A stretch of DNA of 20,517 nt from Plantago elongata (taxonomy: Eukaryota; Streptophyta; Magnoliopsida; Lamiales; Plantaginaceae): positions 1-20,517 of the forward strand of contig JAYMSP010003245.1 of the NCBI GenBank assembly GCA_036897095.1, written 5' to 3'. The first letter of the stretch is position 1; every line of letters starts with the position of its first letter. Below are positions 8,954-17,850 of the stretch, in pieces. Position numbers and translations under genes: made by a program. Below the pieces are notes generated by a model. The model ran no database searches. It was not told where the DNA came from and saw only the letters and a program-made list of their open reading frames with translations.

Positions 8954-9680
8954 CTCTCATATAAATTAAAAATTGAATTTTTATTTATGAATAAAATTGA
9001 TACAATATGACATAAAAATAATTGAAAAAGGCACGAAACCGAATAACACCCATATATAAATAGACCATTATATTTGACATAAAACAAATTAAAATATTTT
9101 AATTTAAAAAGGACTCGAATTCGAAAATATTTAATCCAAATTATTTTAATCTTAGGAGGACCAAAATCCAAAGTGACCCGCCATAGAGTGATTCGACCCA
9201 AATGATTTCTTCCGAAACAACCCGAATTCGAACATCACACTGCTTGGTCCAAAACAATGTGCAGGCCCGAACATTGTGACACGGCCCGGCATGAATGATC
9301 CGAATGTCATATAGTTTCTAAAATTAGTAGTCTCATAATAAACATTTCATTATGTGTATTTTTGTCAATATGTTTTAATCCGAAATACAATTTAATTTTA
9401 AATTATTAATGTATAGTGTAAATTATATTATATTTTAAATTTTAGTTAGCTGAATTACTTTTACATTTTTATTTGTAATTTAAAATTATATAATATTTAA
9501 AATAATATATAAAACGACAGTTCAACTGATAACACGATTTAACTCCATCCTCACGAATTTTAAAACTCAAGATCAACACTGTACTGTACTGTACCTCCAT
9601 TGCTTATGATGAATGAAACCTCGAGCTTAGTTGAGTGGCCGTCGACTTGCCATCCATAAACTACCTCTTGCACTTCCTTT
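8954..9680. other. Upstream region of the lipase gene
   Basis: No coding sequence. GC-richer debris at 9170-9300 (CCCGAATTCGAAC, GACACGGCCCGGC) looks like old repeat material. Three CTGTA units lie near 9580. Any distal promoter elements of the lipase gene would fall here, but none is distinctive. Confidence 0.45.
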
Positions 9681-9683
9681 CCC

Positions 9684-9689
9684 TATATT
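9684..9689 (+). promoter_or_regulatory. TATA-like box of the lipase gene
   Basis: TATATT sits in a pyrimidine-rich region about 100 bases before the proposed leader intron, with a CA-type start possible 30-40 bases downstream. The spacing to the 5' leader is plausible. The AT-rich background makes such matches frequent, so support is weak. Confidence 0.3.
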
Positions 9690-9786
9690 TCCATTCTTCA
9701 TCTTTCAATTTCTCCATAGTCAACTCAAAATTCAATCTTTTTCATTATATCACCTCTTTCACTGTCTCTACAATTGAATTCGTTTT

Positions 9787-9951
9787 GTAAGTCTCTTCAA
9801 TTTCAATTAGTTTTTGTTTCTCTCTGCAATTGGAATCAGTTTTTGTTTGTCTCTTGACATGTCTGCTGTATGTACATATAGTCTACTCTTCATTTGTTGA
9901 TTGTTAGCCATTTTGGAACTGCCCAATTTTGAATGTGATTACCATTCTTAG
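9787..9951 (+). other. Probable 5'-UTR intron of the lipase gene
   Basis: A strong donor GTAAGT at 9787 follows a pyrimidine-rich leader. A T-rich stretch then ends in TTCTTAG at 9951, ten bases before the start codon. Splicing removes a minimal out-of-frame ATG-TGA at 9933. An alternative acceptor lies at 9907. Leader introns of this kind are common in plants. This call rests on splice-site appearance only. Confidence 0.42.
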
Positions 9952-9961
9952 AAATTGGGTA

Positions 9962-12900
9962 ATGTCGATTATCTGCGGTTTGCCCCTTCTTGAGTGTGTA
10001 TACTGCTTAGCCTGTGCTCGATGGGTGTGGAAGCGTTGTCTTCACACTGCAGGCCATGATAGTCAGACATGGGGCCTGGCAACTGCTGACGAATTCGAGC
10101 CCGTCCCGAGGCTCTGCCGGTACATTATGGCTGTCTACGAAGACGATATCCGGAAGCCTATCTGGGAGCCTCCGGGGGGATATGGTATAGATCCCGATTG
10201 CTTGATTATGAAAAAGAACTATCAGGATACTCATGGACAAGTTCCCCCACATTTGTTATATCTTGATCACGAGCACGCGGATATAGTGCTGGCGATAAGG
10301 GGCCTTAATTTAGAGAAGGGGAGTGATTATGTGCTTTTACTGGATAATAAGCTTGGCCAAAGGAAATTCGATGGCGGATATGTTCATAATGGGTTGTTGA
10401 AAGCGGCTGGGAGTGTGCTCAATGCAGAATGTGATAGATTGAGGGAATTGGTTGAAAAGTATCCGAAATATACATTGACTTTTACGGGGCATTCACTAGG
10501 TTCAGGTGTGGCTGCACTTTTGACAATTGTGGTGGTGCAAAATCTTGGTAAATTGGGGAATATTGATAGGAAGAGGGTGAGGTGCTACGCCATTGCACCT
10601 GCCCGGTGTATGTCACTTAATTTGGCTGTGCGTTATGCTGATGTCATCAACTCTGTTGTTCTTCAGGCAAGTTATCTGCACAGTTATGGCTAGTTTATTT
10701 TATGAGTCACTTGTGTCCATATTCTGCTATGTTCTATCAAGCATTATTTTGTTGCAAAACTACAGGACGCATAGTGCATTAGCTAATGTTACGTCTCATG
10801 AAATGTCTTCTTTTTATTGCTGGGAAGGTAGTTTATTTGTTTTGTCTAATTATAAAGAGTAGTCCATGGACGAGAGAGCATACAAGTTCCACCAGCTCAG
10901 ATTTTATTTTATTTTTTATCTTCCCCCCCACCCCACCGAGCCGAAGTTTTGGTATTGCAAAGCAGCCTAAACTGCTGATCTAAATAAGTTATTTGATCGC
11001 TAGAATGAAGTCTTGCTTCATCTCACTATCCGAGCTATTTTGTTTACGTATTTCGGTTTACACTTTACAATGGTGACATCCATGAAATAGGCTAGTTAGA
11101 TTCAAATTTCTATCGGGATGTTCCAGAATGCTGTTTGAATCTCTTGATCAAGTTCAGATATATGACGTTGTGCTCTTCTCTTTGCAATCTAAAGTTTCTG
11201 TTCAACGAATATAGTTAATAAGCGAAGAAGCTGAAAGGAAAAGTTGCTTCTATCTTAATTTGTTCAAGAAGCTTATGAGTATCAATCAGATTTCTGCGAC
11301 GGCTTTGGGAGTTTGAGAAATTAAGTTGAGGCTTAACCCCCAGTAAGTTCTGATGAGCACACAAATTTCCAATGCTCTTCTCTCGAGATTCCAGACTTCG
11401 CTTGGGATTACAGTATTTTGTGAGTGATCTGTATAACTCAGAACGTACTTGTGTGGTCTCTGTTTTCACGGCACAAGATTGATTAACATTTTGCAACTAT
11501 ACATTATCATATTGTTATAGCTGTGCTGAAGTTGAGTTTCAGACAAACATTGAACTTTTAAACCTTGCATACCATGTTATCGAGTTACTGCATTTTTTGG
11601 ATTTTTATGATTCACCTACTTACTTGATCAGGATGATTTCTTGCCCCGGACAGCCACACCGCTGGAAGACATCTTCAAGTCATTATTTTGGTATGTCACT
11701 GTTACGATGTTTTGGCTGTTACTCCTAAAAAATAAACTCATTTTTATTTAACCATTGTACTTCATGAATAGCTTGCCATGCCTATTATGCCTGAGGTGCA
11801 TGAGGGACACATGTATTTCAGAGGAGAAGATGCTAAAAGACCCAAGGAGACTGTATGCACCTGGTCGTCTCTACCACATTGTGGAGAGAAAACCTTTCAG
11901 GTAACTGGAAACACTTAATTTTCTGTCAAGCGTGTTCTATTGATGGACAATTAGACGATGTTAATCTTGTGAACAGTACTCGTTCACATTCACATTTAAC
12001 TCTTGGACTTTTCCTGCCCCACTTACTGTCAGTTGATGTAATAGACTTACAACAATACACTAAATATACTTCACATATAGTAAACTGCAGATAATCCAAA
12101 TGTCAATGACGGATCAACAGTAACCATTGATCATTAAAGAATTACTGAGGAATTACTGAGTCCCAACTGTGGATGTAGGTGTGGGAGATTCCCTCCAGTC
12201 GTGAAGACAGCAGTACCAGTGGATGGAAGATTTGAGCACATAGTTCTCTCCTGCAATGCCACGTCCGACCATGGTATTATTTGGATAGAGAGAGAAGCTG
12301 AACGGGCTCTGGAAGTAAGTATTATTTGCTATATACTTTTGCATTACTTGCTGGGGGTTGGGGGCATATTAACGTTGTCAAATGTGAAACGCAATGATGT
12401 TTTCTTATTGACATTCCAACATTCTGATAATAAATTTAAACTTTCATGCATATGTAACATGAATATGAATCTGGTTATGTTCAATAAGCTGTTTGATAAA
12501 TTTTGTTCAATAGGATGTTTGATAAAAATTAAGACATTAGATCTTATGATTCTCTGTTCAGGAACTTGAAATGACAGTCGTCTGGGCATTTAATAAATTT
12601 AAATAAATAGATGGCATCATGAATGGTTAAGATGTTACATAAACTTGAATTTTGATATTTTGCCATATTTTATTGAACACTTGCTATCTTTTCGTACTTT
12701 GACAAAAAAGTTGATGAGAGAGAAGGACCAGGCCTTAGAAATTCCAGCAAAGCAGAGGATGGAACGACAGCAAACGCTGGTGAAAGAGCATAATGAAGAG
12801 CACAAGGCTGCTTTACGAAGAGCTGTTTATTTAGCAATTCCCCATGCTTTTTCTTCTTCTGAATATGGAACTTTTGGTGAAGCTGACGAAGAAGATTCTC

Positions 12901-13040
12901 TATCAGTTGGTAATTCCTCGAGAGGGTCATCAACAAGAGGCGGGCCTGTGGATAGCTGGGATGAAATCATCGAGCGCCTTTTTGAGAGAGACGAATCTGG
13001 TCGCATGGTGCTGAAGAAACAACTGATCGATTATAAATGA
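9962..13040 (+). CDS. Class-3 lipase (plant mono-/di-acylglycerol lipase-like), five coding exons
   Basis: Coding exons are 9962-10666, 11632-11690, 11772-11900, 12179-12314 and 12711-13040 (TGA), giving 452 residues with phases that join exactly. The product belongs to the alpha/beta-hydrolase lipases that cut acylglycerol esters. It resembles the Arabidopsis proteins annotated as mono-/di-acylglycerol lipase with a Lipase3 N-terminal domain (At3g14075 type, from memory). Visible features are a Cys/Trp-rich N-terminus (about 5-27); a conserved EFEPVPR block (44-50); the nucleophile elbow GHSLG with Ser178; DDFLPR at 236-241, where the catalytic Asp is expected; a Cys-rich stretch 255-269 that could be acylated; and a conserved VDGRFEHIVLSC block (312-323) followed by DHGIIW (328-333). 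The catalytic His is probably H318 or H329. The C-terminal tail is charged and Ser-rich and ends in LIDYK. No cleavable signal peptide is evident, although the N-terminus is hydrophobic. The start is the first in-frame ATG. Substrate and localisation are inferred. Confidence 0.93.
10667..11631 (+). other. Lipase intron 1 (965 nt) with a non-canonical GC donor
   Basis: Exon 1 ends ...GTT CTT CAG and is followed directly by GCAAGT. The next exon opens GAT GAT TTC after TTGATCAG. The family sequence runs VVLQ-DDFLPRT, so the junction is fixed in phase 0. The nearest GT (within GCAAGTT) would give a frame that stops at once. CAG|GCAAGT is the typical strong context of plant GC-AG introns, which the U2 spliceosome handles. 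The intron interior shows no recognisable gene. An open reading frame on its opposite strand looks accidental. Confidence 0.85.
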
Positions 13041-13074
13041 CATGTATAGTATGCAAGCAAAGCATCAGTCTCTC

Positions 13075-13080
13075 AATAAA
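13075..13080 (+). terminator. Polyadenylation signal of the lipase gene
   Basis: A canonical AATAAA lies 34 bases after the TGA stop, followed by T/GT-rich sequence (TTATGTATTTTGTTG). This fits a short plant 3' end. Distal 3' ends cannot be excluded, because an exon-like segment lies further downstream. Confidence 0.5.
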
Positions 13081-13439
13081 TCGTTATGTATTTTGTTGTA
13101 TTACTTGTGAACTCAATATATATGATAGCACAATATGCTATGGGAATATGTGATATATAATTTGAATAGTAGAAAAGTAGCATCAAGTTAAATTAATTTG
13201 GAATGGCATTGTAAGCAGTAAGAGTATATGTAAAATGAGGTACCCTTGCTGGTGAATGATAATGGGCACCTTGCTCTCTTAATTTCTGTTAACTCCGAAG
13301 GTTAGTTCATCTCTAAGATTATTTTCTTCCATTTAACTGTTTTCGTCTTCATTTCAATATGATTCACGAGAGTATTTGTTTCTTTTCTGTTTTTGAAAGG
13401 TATTTGTTTGTATAGTCAACAACGCATTTTGTTCTGCAG

Positions 13440-13495
13440 GTAGAGAAGAAACCATTGAGCTGTCTCTCATGGCAATGGCTAGGAATACAATCAGG
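13440..13495 (+). other. Exon-like segment between the two genes
   Basis: A pyrimidine-rich acceptor TTTTGTTCTGCAG precedes 56 bases that end at a good donor, CAGG|GTAAGC. The segment holds an ATG-started stub (MAMARNTIR), but no family is recognisable. A donor that could feed it, CGAAG|GTTAGT at 13301, follows the lipase stop. It may be a spliced 3'-UTR exon of an extended lipase transcript, or an exon of a non-coding transcript antisense to the MYB gene. Confidence 0.3.
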
Positions 13496-13708
13496 GTAAG
13501 CTGATTTCCTGTAAGTGAGTATCATCGTGTTTGACATATTATGGTATTTTTGTTTAAGCTCTGATTTCATCTTGCTATATAGACTATGATTATTAAAGAG
13601 TAACAGCAACAGTTTAATTACAATATTAGTGTCTTGACTTTTAAAAATAAACACTAGAGAAGTTTGTTGAACATAGTTTTTTTGCTGAAAGTAGACCTAT
13701 AGACCAAG

Positions 13709-15786
13709 TTAAAGGAACCCCATGTCGTTCTCCCCTGCTGGAAAATCTAGCAACAGCTTTAGCATCGAGTCTGGAGAATCATCAGACTCTTCAGAATAGT
13801 TGGTGGAATTATAAGCTGCCATGTTCTGTTCTTCTCTCTTGCAGTTTCTGGCTTCTACGATCAGCTGTTCAGGCATTTCTATTTTGGTCAACGATGATGA
13901 GACTTGTGATAGAGGACTCTGTGAAGCAGCTCGTTCATTGTTAGGGCACCGAAATGATTCTCCAACATCAGAGTTCCACAACCTTAGAAAGTGATCGCCT
14001 CTACTGCCTGCAGATGGTTCGTTGACTTTGGTTGCAATTGCCAAGCGGGACTCTGTTTCAAGCCTCACTCGTTCCCACTGAACCATGTGGTGAGTTAAGG
14101 GATAGTCGACTGTCATCTGATGCGAACTAGAAGAGGATGATGGCTGGTTGACATTACTACTGAAGCGCTTCCTCAGATGTGAGTTCCAGAAGTTCTTGAT
14201 GTCGTTGTCTGTTCTCCCGGGCAATTGGGTTGCTATCGCTGCCCATCTAAAAGGAAAGTATACTCATTATTATGTTCAAACATCGAAATAAATAAATAAT
14301 GTATAACTAAGTGTAATTCAATTTTCGTCCGTCCCATTTTTAAATTTTCGTCCGTTCGACAGAACGGGATGATTAAACATACTATTATTTAAATTGTAAT
14401 AGTAATTACTTGTTGCCAAGAGTTGTATGGAGCTTAATAATGGTATTCTCTTCTTCAGTTGTGAAAGGACCACGTTTTATGTCAGGTCGAAGGTAGTTTG
14501 TCCATCGAAGCCGACAACTCTTCCCACAGCGCCGGAGACCTGCAATTCACGCATTAGAGTGTCTCATTGTAAAACGCTAATTTTATACTAGGTGTTTCGA
14601 ATCGAATAATCATGACTGTATAGAGATTATAAAAGTTAATGAAATATTATTGACATAATGAAGATGTGAATTGATAAGTATAAATGCATAAATTTTTAAA
14701 TAATACAAGGTTGCAATATCATTTTTTGTGTGTATATATTTCACCAACTTTCTAGTAAAATTTATAATACATTTAAATATAATTTTATTTGTCTCTATTA
14801 ATCTCTCTATAATACTGTATCTCAAATCTTACTAAAAAAGTTATTGCTTAAACTCAGCGAATGATAATATAAATTTGTATGAACATGCTATGTTCATAGA
14901 GGAAAAAAAGTCGAATGAAGGGAAAAAAATGACTTTCTCATTATAGATCGTAACAAAACATCTAAAATGAGGATAAAGTATATGAATTAATGAACTTAAA
15001 GAAGTAAAGAGAGGGTCACTTGTTAAACATTTTGATTATATAAATAATATAAAAATTTACATCTCATCATTATAATTAAATTATGTGACTATATCAAACA
15101 ATTACATGGACTGAATATTGTGTTCCATGAGAATTCATATTTTTGCAATAATATGACAAATGGGAATCTTTACAAAAACTACACTGGATAAAGTAATTTG
15201 AATAGCATAAATTATGGAAGAACTTGTATTACCCAAAGACTAAATAAACAAATGATTATTTTTAAGGGTATGTATAATTTTTAAACTATATTATAATGTA
15301 ATGTCTCGTAAGTGAATTTTTACACTTCCTCAATACAAGCTTCATCTTTTCATATTCCATTTTAATCCGTATTTATCTCTCTATCCTTTAAATAAAAAAT
15401 TTCTATCCTACTTTATACACCATATATTATACTTATTGTCAGTATCTGTCATACTTTATTATTCCCTTTTCTTTTTTACCACTATATTTTCTAGTCTACG
15501 TTATTCACTTTTTCTTAAAATTTGTATCCGGTCCTATAGGAATATGAAATTGTGATGGTTGAATATTATATATTTCAATTATAATAGTGAAGAAACATGT
15601 GAAAAATAGAAAAAAGAATAAAGACAAACCAGCCAGTTTTGGTAAATTTCTCCAGGTTCCATGTCCATTCTGGGTGATGAAGTCAACAAGAATCTTGTCT
15701 TCTTCAGCTGTCCATGCCCCTCTTTTCACCCCTTCTTTCTCACAACACACCATTCTCCCTTTAATCTTTTCTCTCTTCTTTCCCAT
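13709..15786 (-). CDS. R2R3-MYB transcription factor, subgroup 9 (MIXTA/MYB17-like) by motif
   Basis: Exons on the minus strand are 15786-15630, 14539-14410 (130 nt, the usual size of MYB exon 2) and 14246-13709 (TAA), giving 274 residues. It is a nuclear DNA-binding activator or repressor. R2 has W25, W45 and W65. R3 has F78, W97 and W116, with [17 protein letters not shown] closing the domain. The R3 bHLH-contact motif is absent. The linker block [15 protein letters not shown] (about 150-164) matches the AQWESARLEAEARL motif known from subgroup 9, whose members control conical cells, trichomes, cuticle or meristem identity. A second block, [14 protein letters not shown] (182-195), and an acidic tail with [16 protein letters not shown] follow; the tail could be a transactivation region. 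Met12 (15753) lies much closer to the family start (MGRxPCCEK) and may be the true start, giving 263 residues. The subgroup is an inference from motifs. Confidence 0.93.
14247..14409 (-). other. MYB intron 2 with a small internal direct repeat
   Basis: The donor GTAATT follows AAC AA and the acceptor is CTTTTAG, rebuilding Lys96 before Trp97 at the conserved second-intron position. On the plus strand a 13-base word (AATTTTCGTCCGT) occurs at 14320-14332 and again at 14343-14355. It resembles the TCCGTCC end of Stowaway elements, but no paired end is present. Confidence 0.8.
14540..15629 (-). other. MYB intron 1 (1,090 nt)
   Basis: The donor GTTTGT follows ...CTG GCT G and the acceptor is AATTGCAG. 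The split Gly53 codon (G|GT) is the conserved first-intron position of R2R3-MYB genes. The intron is AT-rich and unusually long next to intron 2 (163 nt). I see no repeat family or coding sequence in it. Confidence 0.85.
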
Positions 15787-16225
15787 TCTTCAACAAATAT
15801 ACATAAAATAAATAAAAAAATAAACATCAATAATCAAGAATGCGATAGTTCGTATAATAGATTATGAATGTATATTGGATGTAATTCATTAGCAAAATCA
15901 GTCGGACTGTTTAAATTAGAACTTGAATTGAGACAACTTGAGTTATAATCCGAACCGTCCAAAGTAACTTCATGTGAAGAGTTGATAAATGCATGTGAAT
16001 ATTAGTATCATGTAAGGTGCAAAATCCATTTATCTGCAACAAACCAGCCATTTGATTCTTGTACAACCTCAAATTAATGAAAACAATTCCATCCATTTTC
16101 ACAAAGCTAAAAGAGAAGAGAACAAAACTATGTTAACATTTGAATTTGCAATAAGCTAGTTAAGAAGCTGCATTTTGTTTACTAGAAAAGAGAGAGTAGA
16201 GTAGAGAAGGAAGAAAATGGTGCTT

Positions 16226-16275
16226 ACCAGAAAACCGAAGAGTGAGGAGTGAAGTAGTGAAACTGAGGTGGTTTA
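16226..16275 (-). other. Possible non-coding first exon of the MYB gene
   Basis: On the minus strand, pyrimidine-rich leader-like sequence ends in TTTTCTG followed by GTAAGC, a good donor. A candidate acceptor, GTTGAAG, lies immediately before the upstream MYB ATG at 15786. Joining them would remove the in-frame TGA just upstream of that ATG from the mRNA. The 5' boundary and transcription start are guesses. Confidence 0.28.
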
Positions 16276-16478
16276 GTTTAGTGTTTACCCTTCTTCCTTA
16301 TTTCATGGTTTGGTTTTTATGTTCCATTTTAGCTGATTTCATGGCTTGTTTTGTAGGCATGTGTACAAAACAAAAGATGACAAAAGATTGTGAATTTCAG
16401 CTGACGCATTCACATACATTTAAAACAGGGAGGTTTTGTGAGTGTGCCACTATTTTTTCTCAATTATTACTTTAATAA

Positions 16479-16510
16479 ATACTTCGTCCGTCACATTAAA
16501 AACTGCATTT
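16479..16510. mobile_element. Unpaired Stowaway-type terminus
   Basis: TACTTCGTCCGTCACATTAA, preceded by AT-rich DNA, resembles the Stowaway end CTCCCTCCGTCCC followed by the usual ATTAAAA. It is followed by roughly 60 bases made almost only of A and T. No partner end was seen downstream, so the element is probably truncated. Confidence 0.35.
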
Positions 16511-16990
16511 AAATTTATTTAAAAATTAAAATTTTAAAAAATTAATAAAAATAAATATTACACAAATGGTCTGCCTCAGAATCCGAGCTAGGTACGGGCG
16601 TTTGACTAGACGAATGTAGTTGGACTTCAATGTTTCACCAATCACATACAAAGATTCGTATTTATAAAGTCGAAAACCTACAAAGCCAGAAATATAAAAT
16701 TAGTATAACGGAAAGTTGACTCGAAGTGTCGTACTCTACAAATAATTAGCTTGGGCACTTGCATATAAAGTCATCAGGTTTTGAATTCTAATCTAACATG
16801 TAAAATCAATCATAGAGTTTTGGGTTGTTTTAAAACAAATGAATTTAAAGTTGTTGAATCATGCATAAAGGTAAAAACATGTGGTAGGCTTAAAGAAATT
16901 TAACGGTTAAAACAAAGGTTTTGACCAATCTTCCTCGTACTATGTTCATCATGTCTACTTGAGATTTTCAAATAATGTAATTGTTATGGA

Positions 16991-17072
16991 TGGATTTGCA
17001 TAATATATATGTGTATCGATAATATCAAGTTTAATCGGTTCGCATGATATATATTTATCTATAATATTAAGT
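16991..17072. repeat. Two diverged tandem copies of an AT-rich unit
   Basis: TTTGCATAATATATATGTGT followed by ATCGATAATATCAAGT is echoed by TTCGCATGATATATATTTAT followed by CTATAATATTAAGT, about 46 bases further on. No function apparent. Confidence 0.55.
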
Positions 17073-17613
17073 CATAGTTAATGAAGAGACCCTTCTGATG
17101 CCAACGAACGCCTTGTCACAGAGGTAAGTGCATCACATCAAGTAAGAGATGTCAACAAAGAACAATCACGTAGTAAATCTAAAACTAGTAAACTGAAAAG
17201 AGTTTAGCGGTTCGTCTTAAGAAAAGGTTTAGAGGCTGATTGACATTAAATTTGAATGAAGATTTTGGTAAAATTATGTTTGAAATGAAATTGAAATTGA
17301 AATATTAAAATGTATTTTAAGCCAAATCACTGTTTATCGATCCAAATAGGAGCATTTAAATGCTTGACCAATAAGGTCCTTAGCTACTCATCAAGTAGCA
17401 AACATCACTAAACTAATAGCAAAGCAATGAAAGAGAAAAAGTTTGCTTGTTGATGACAACTACGTTCTTCGTTCTTCAATAGTTATTGACCACGGTTACT
17501 GACTCAAAGTTTTCTTCTCTCTAGTCTTCTTTTTCTTTGAGAGTAGAAATGTTATGATTCTGAGTGACACGTACATTGCATATATAGTGTAGTAAAATCG
17601 TCCATATCATTCC

Positions 17614-17850
17614 ATGGAAGGTGGTGGGTTTCGCCAGGAGATACAGACTTGGATCAGGATAATTTTCCAGAACAAAATGCTTACTGCGGTTCCTTGGACC
17701 ACCTTGAGTCGATTCCGGCTTCTTTTCTTCGTCTTTCTTCCAGGCTATTTTTGTACTCCGAAACTTCGTTATCTTGAAAAGTGGTCTTCTACAATGTTTA
17801 ATTTGTACTTTGATGAGATCAAAGTATACATTAGCGGTCACTTGTATTCT
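17614..17850 (+). other. Possible gene-derived fragment, identity unknown
   Basis: A TATA-like CATATATAG (about 17579) precedes ATG at 17614, which opens a 130-codon frame. That frame runs into the retroelement segment and becomes a hydrophobic low-complexity tail. In the third frame the same DNA reads DTDLDQDNFPEQNAYCGSLD then HLESIPASFLRLSSRLFLY before a stop, which looks more protein-like. Neither frame matches a family I know. Confidence 0.25.

Larger units (their letters stand above)
16276..17613. other. Intergenic DNA upstream of the MYB gene
   Basis: This would hold the MYB promoter (minus strand). No gene, RNA or complete element recognised apart from the separately listed Stowaway-type end and the small tandem repeat. 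Confidence 0.45.

Noticed and set aside
9929..9961. Upstream extension of the lipase frame
   Set aside because: It begins at TTG, not ATG, and falls inside the likely leader intron; the family N-terminus starts at 9962.
10593..10983. Plus-strand frames downstream of the lipase first exon
   Set aside because: They are other-frame readings of exon 1 and of intron 1 beyond the GC donor.
11215..11496. 93-codon minus-strand frame inside lipase intron 1
   Set aside because: It lies wholly within a supported intron on the opposite strand and shows no family or splice context.
12201..12569. 122-codon plus-strand frame around lipase exon 4
   Set aside because: Its first part is genuine exon 4, but the rest is intron 4 read past a good GTAAGT donor at 12315.
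15587..15867. Plus-strand frames opposite MYB exon 1
   Set aside because: They are shadows of the minus-strand MYB coding sequence and its leader.
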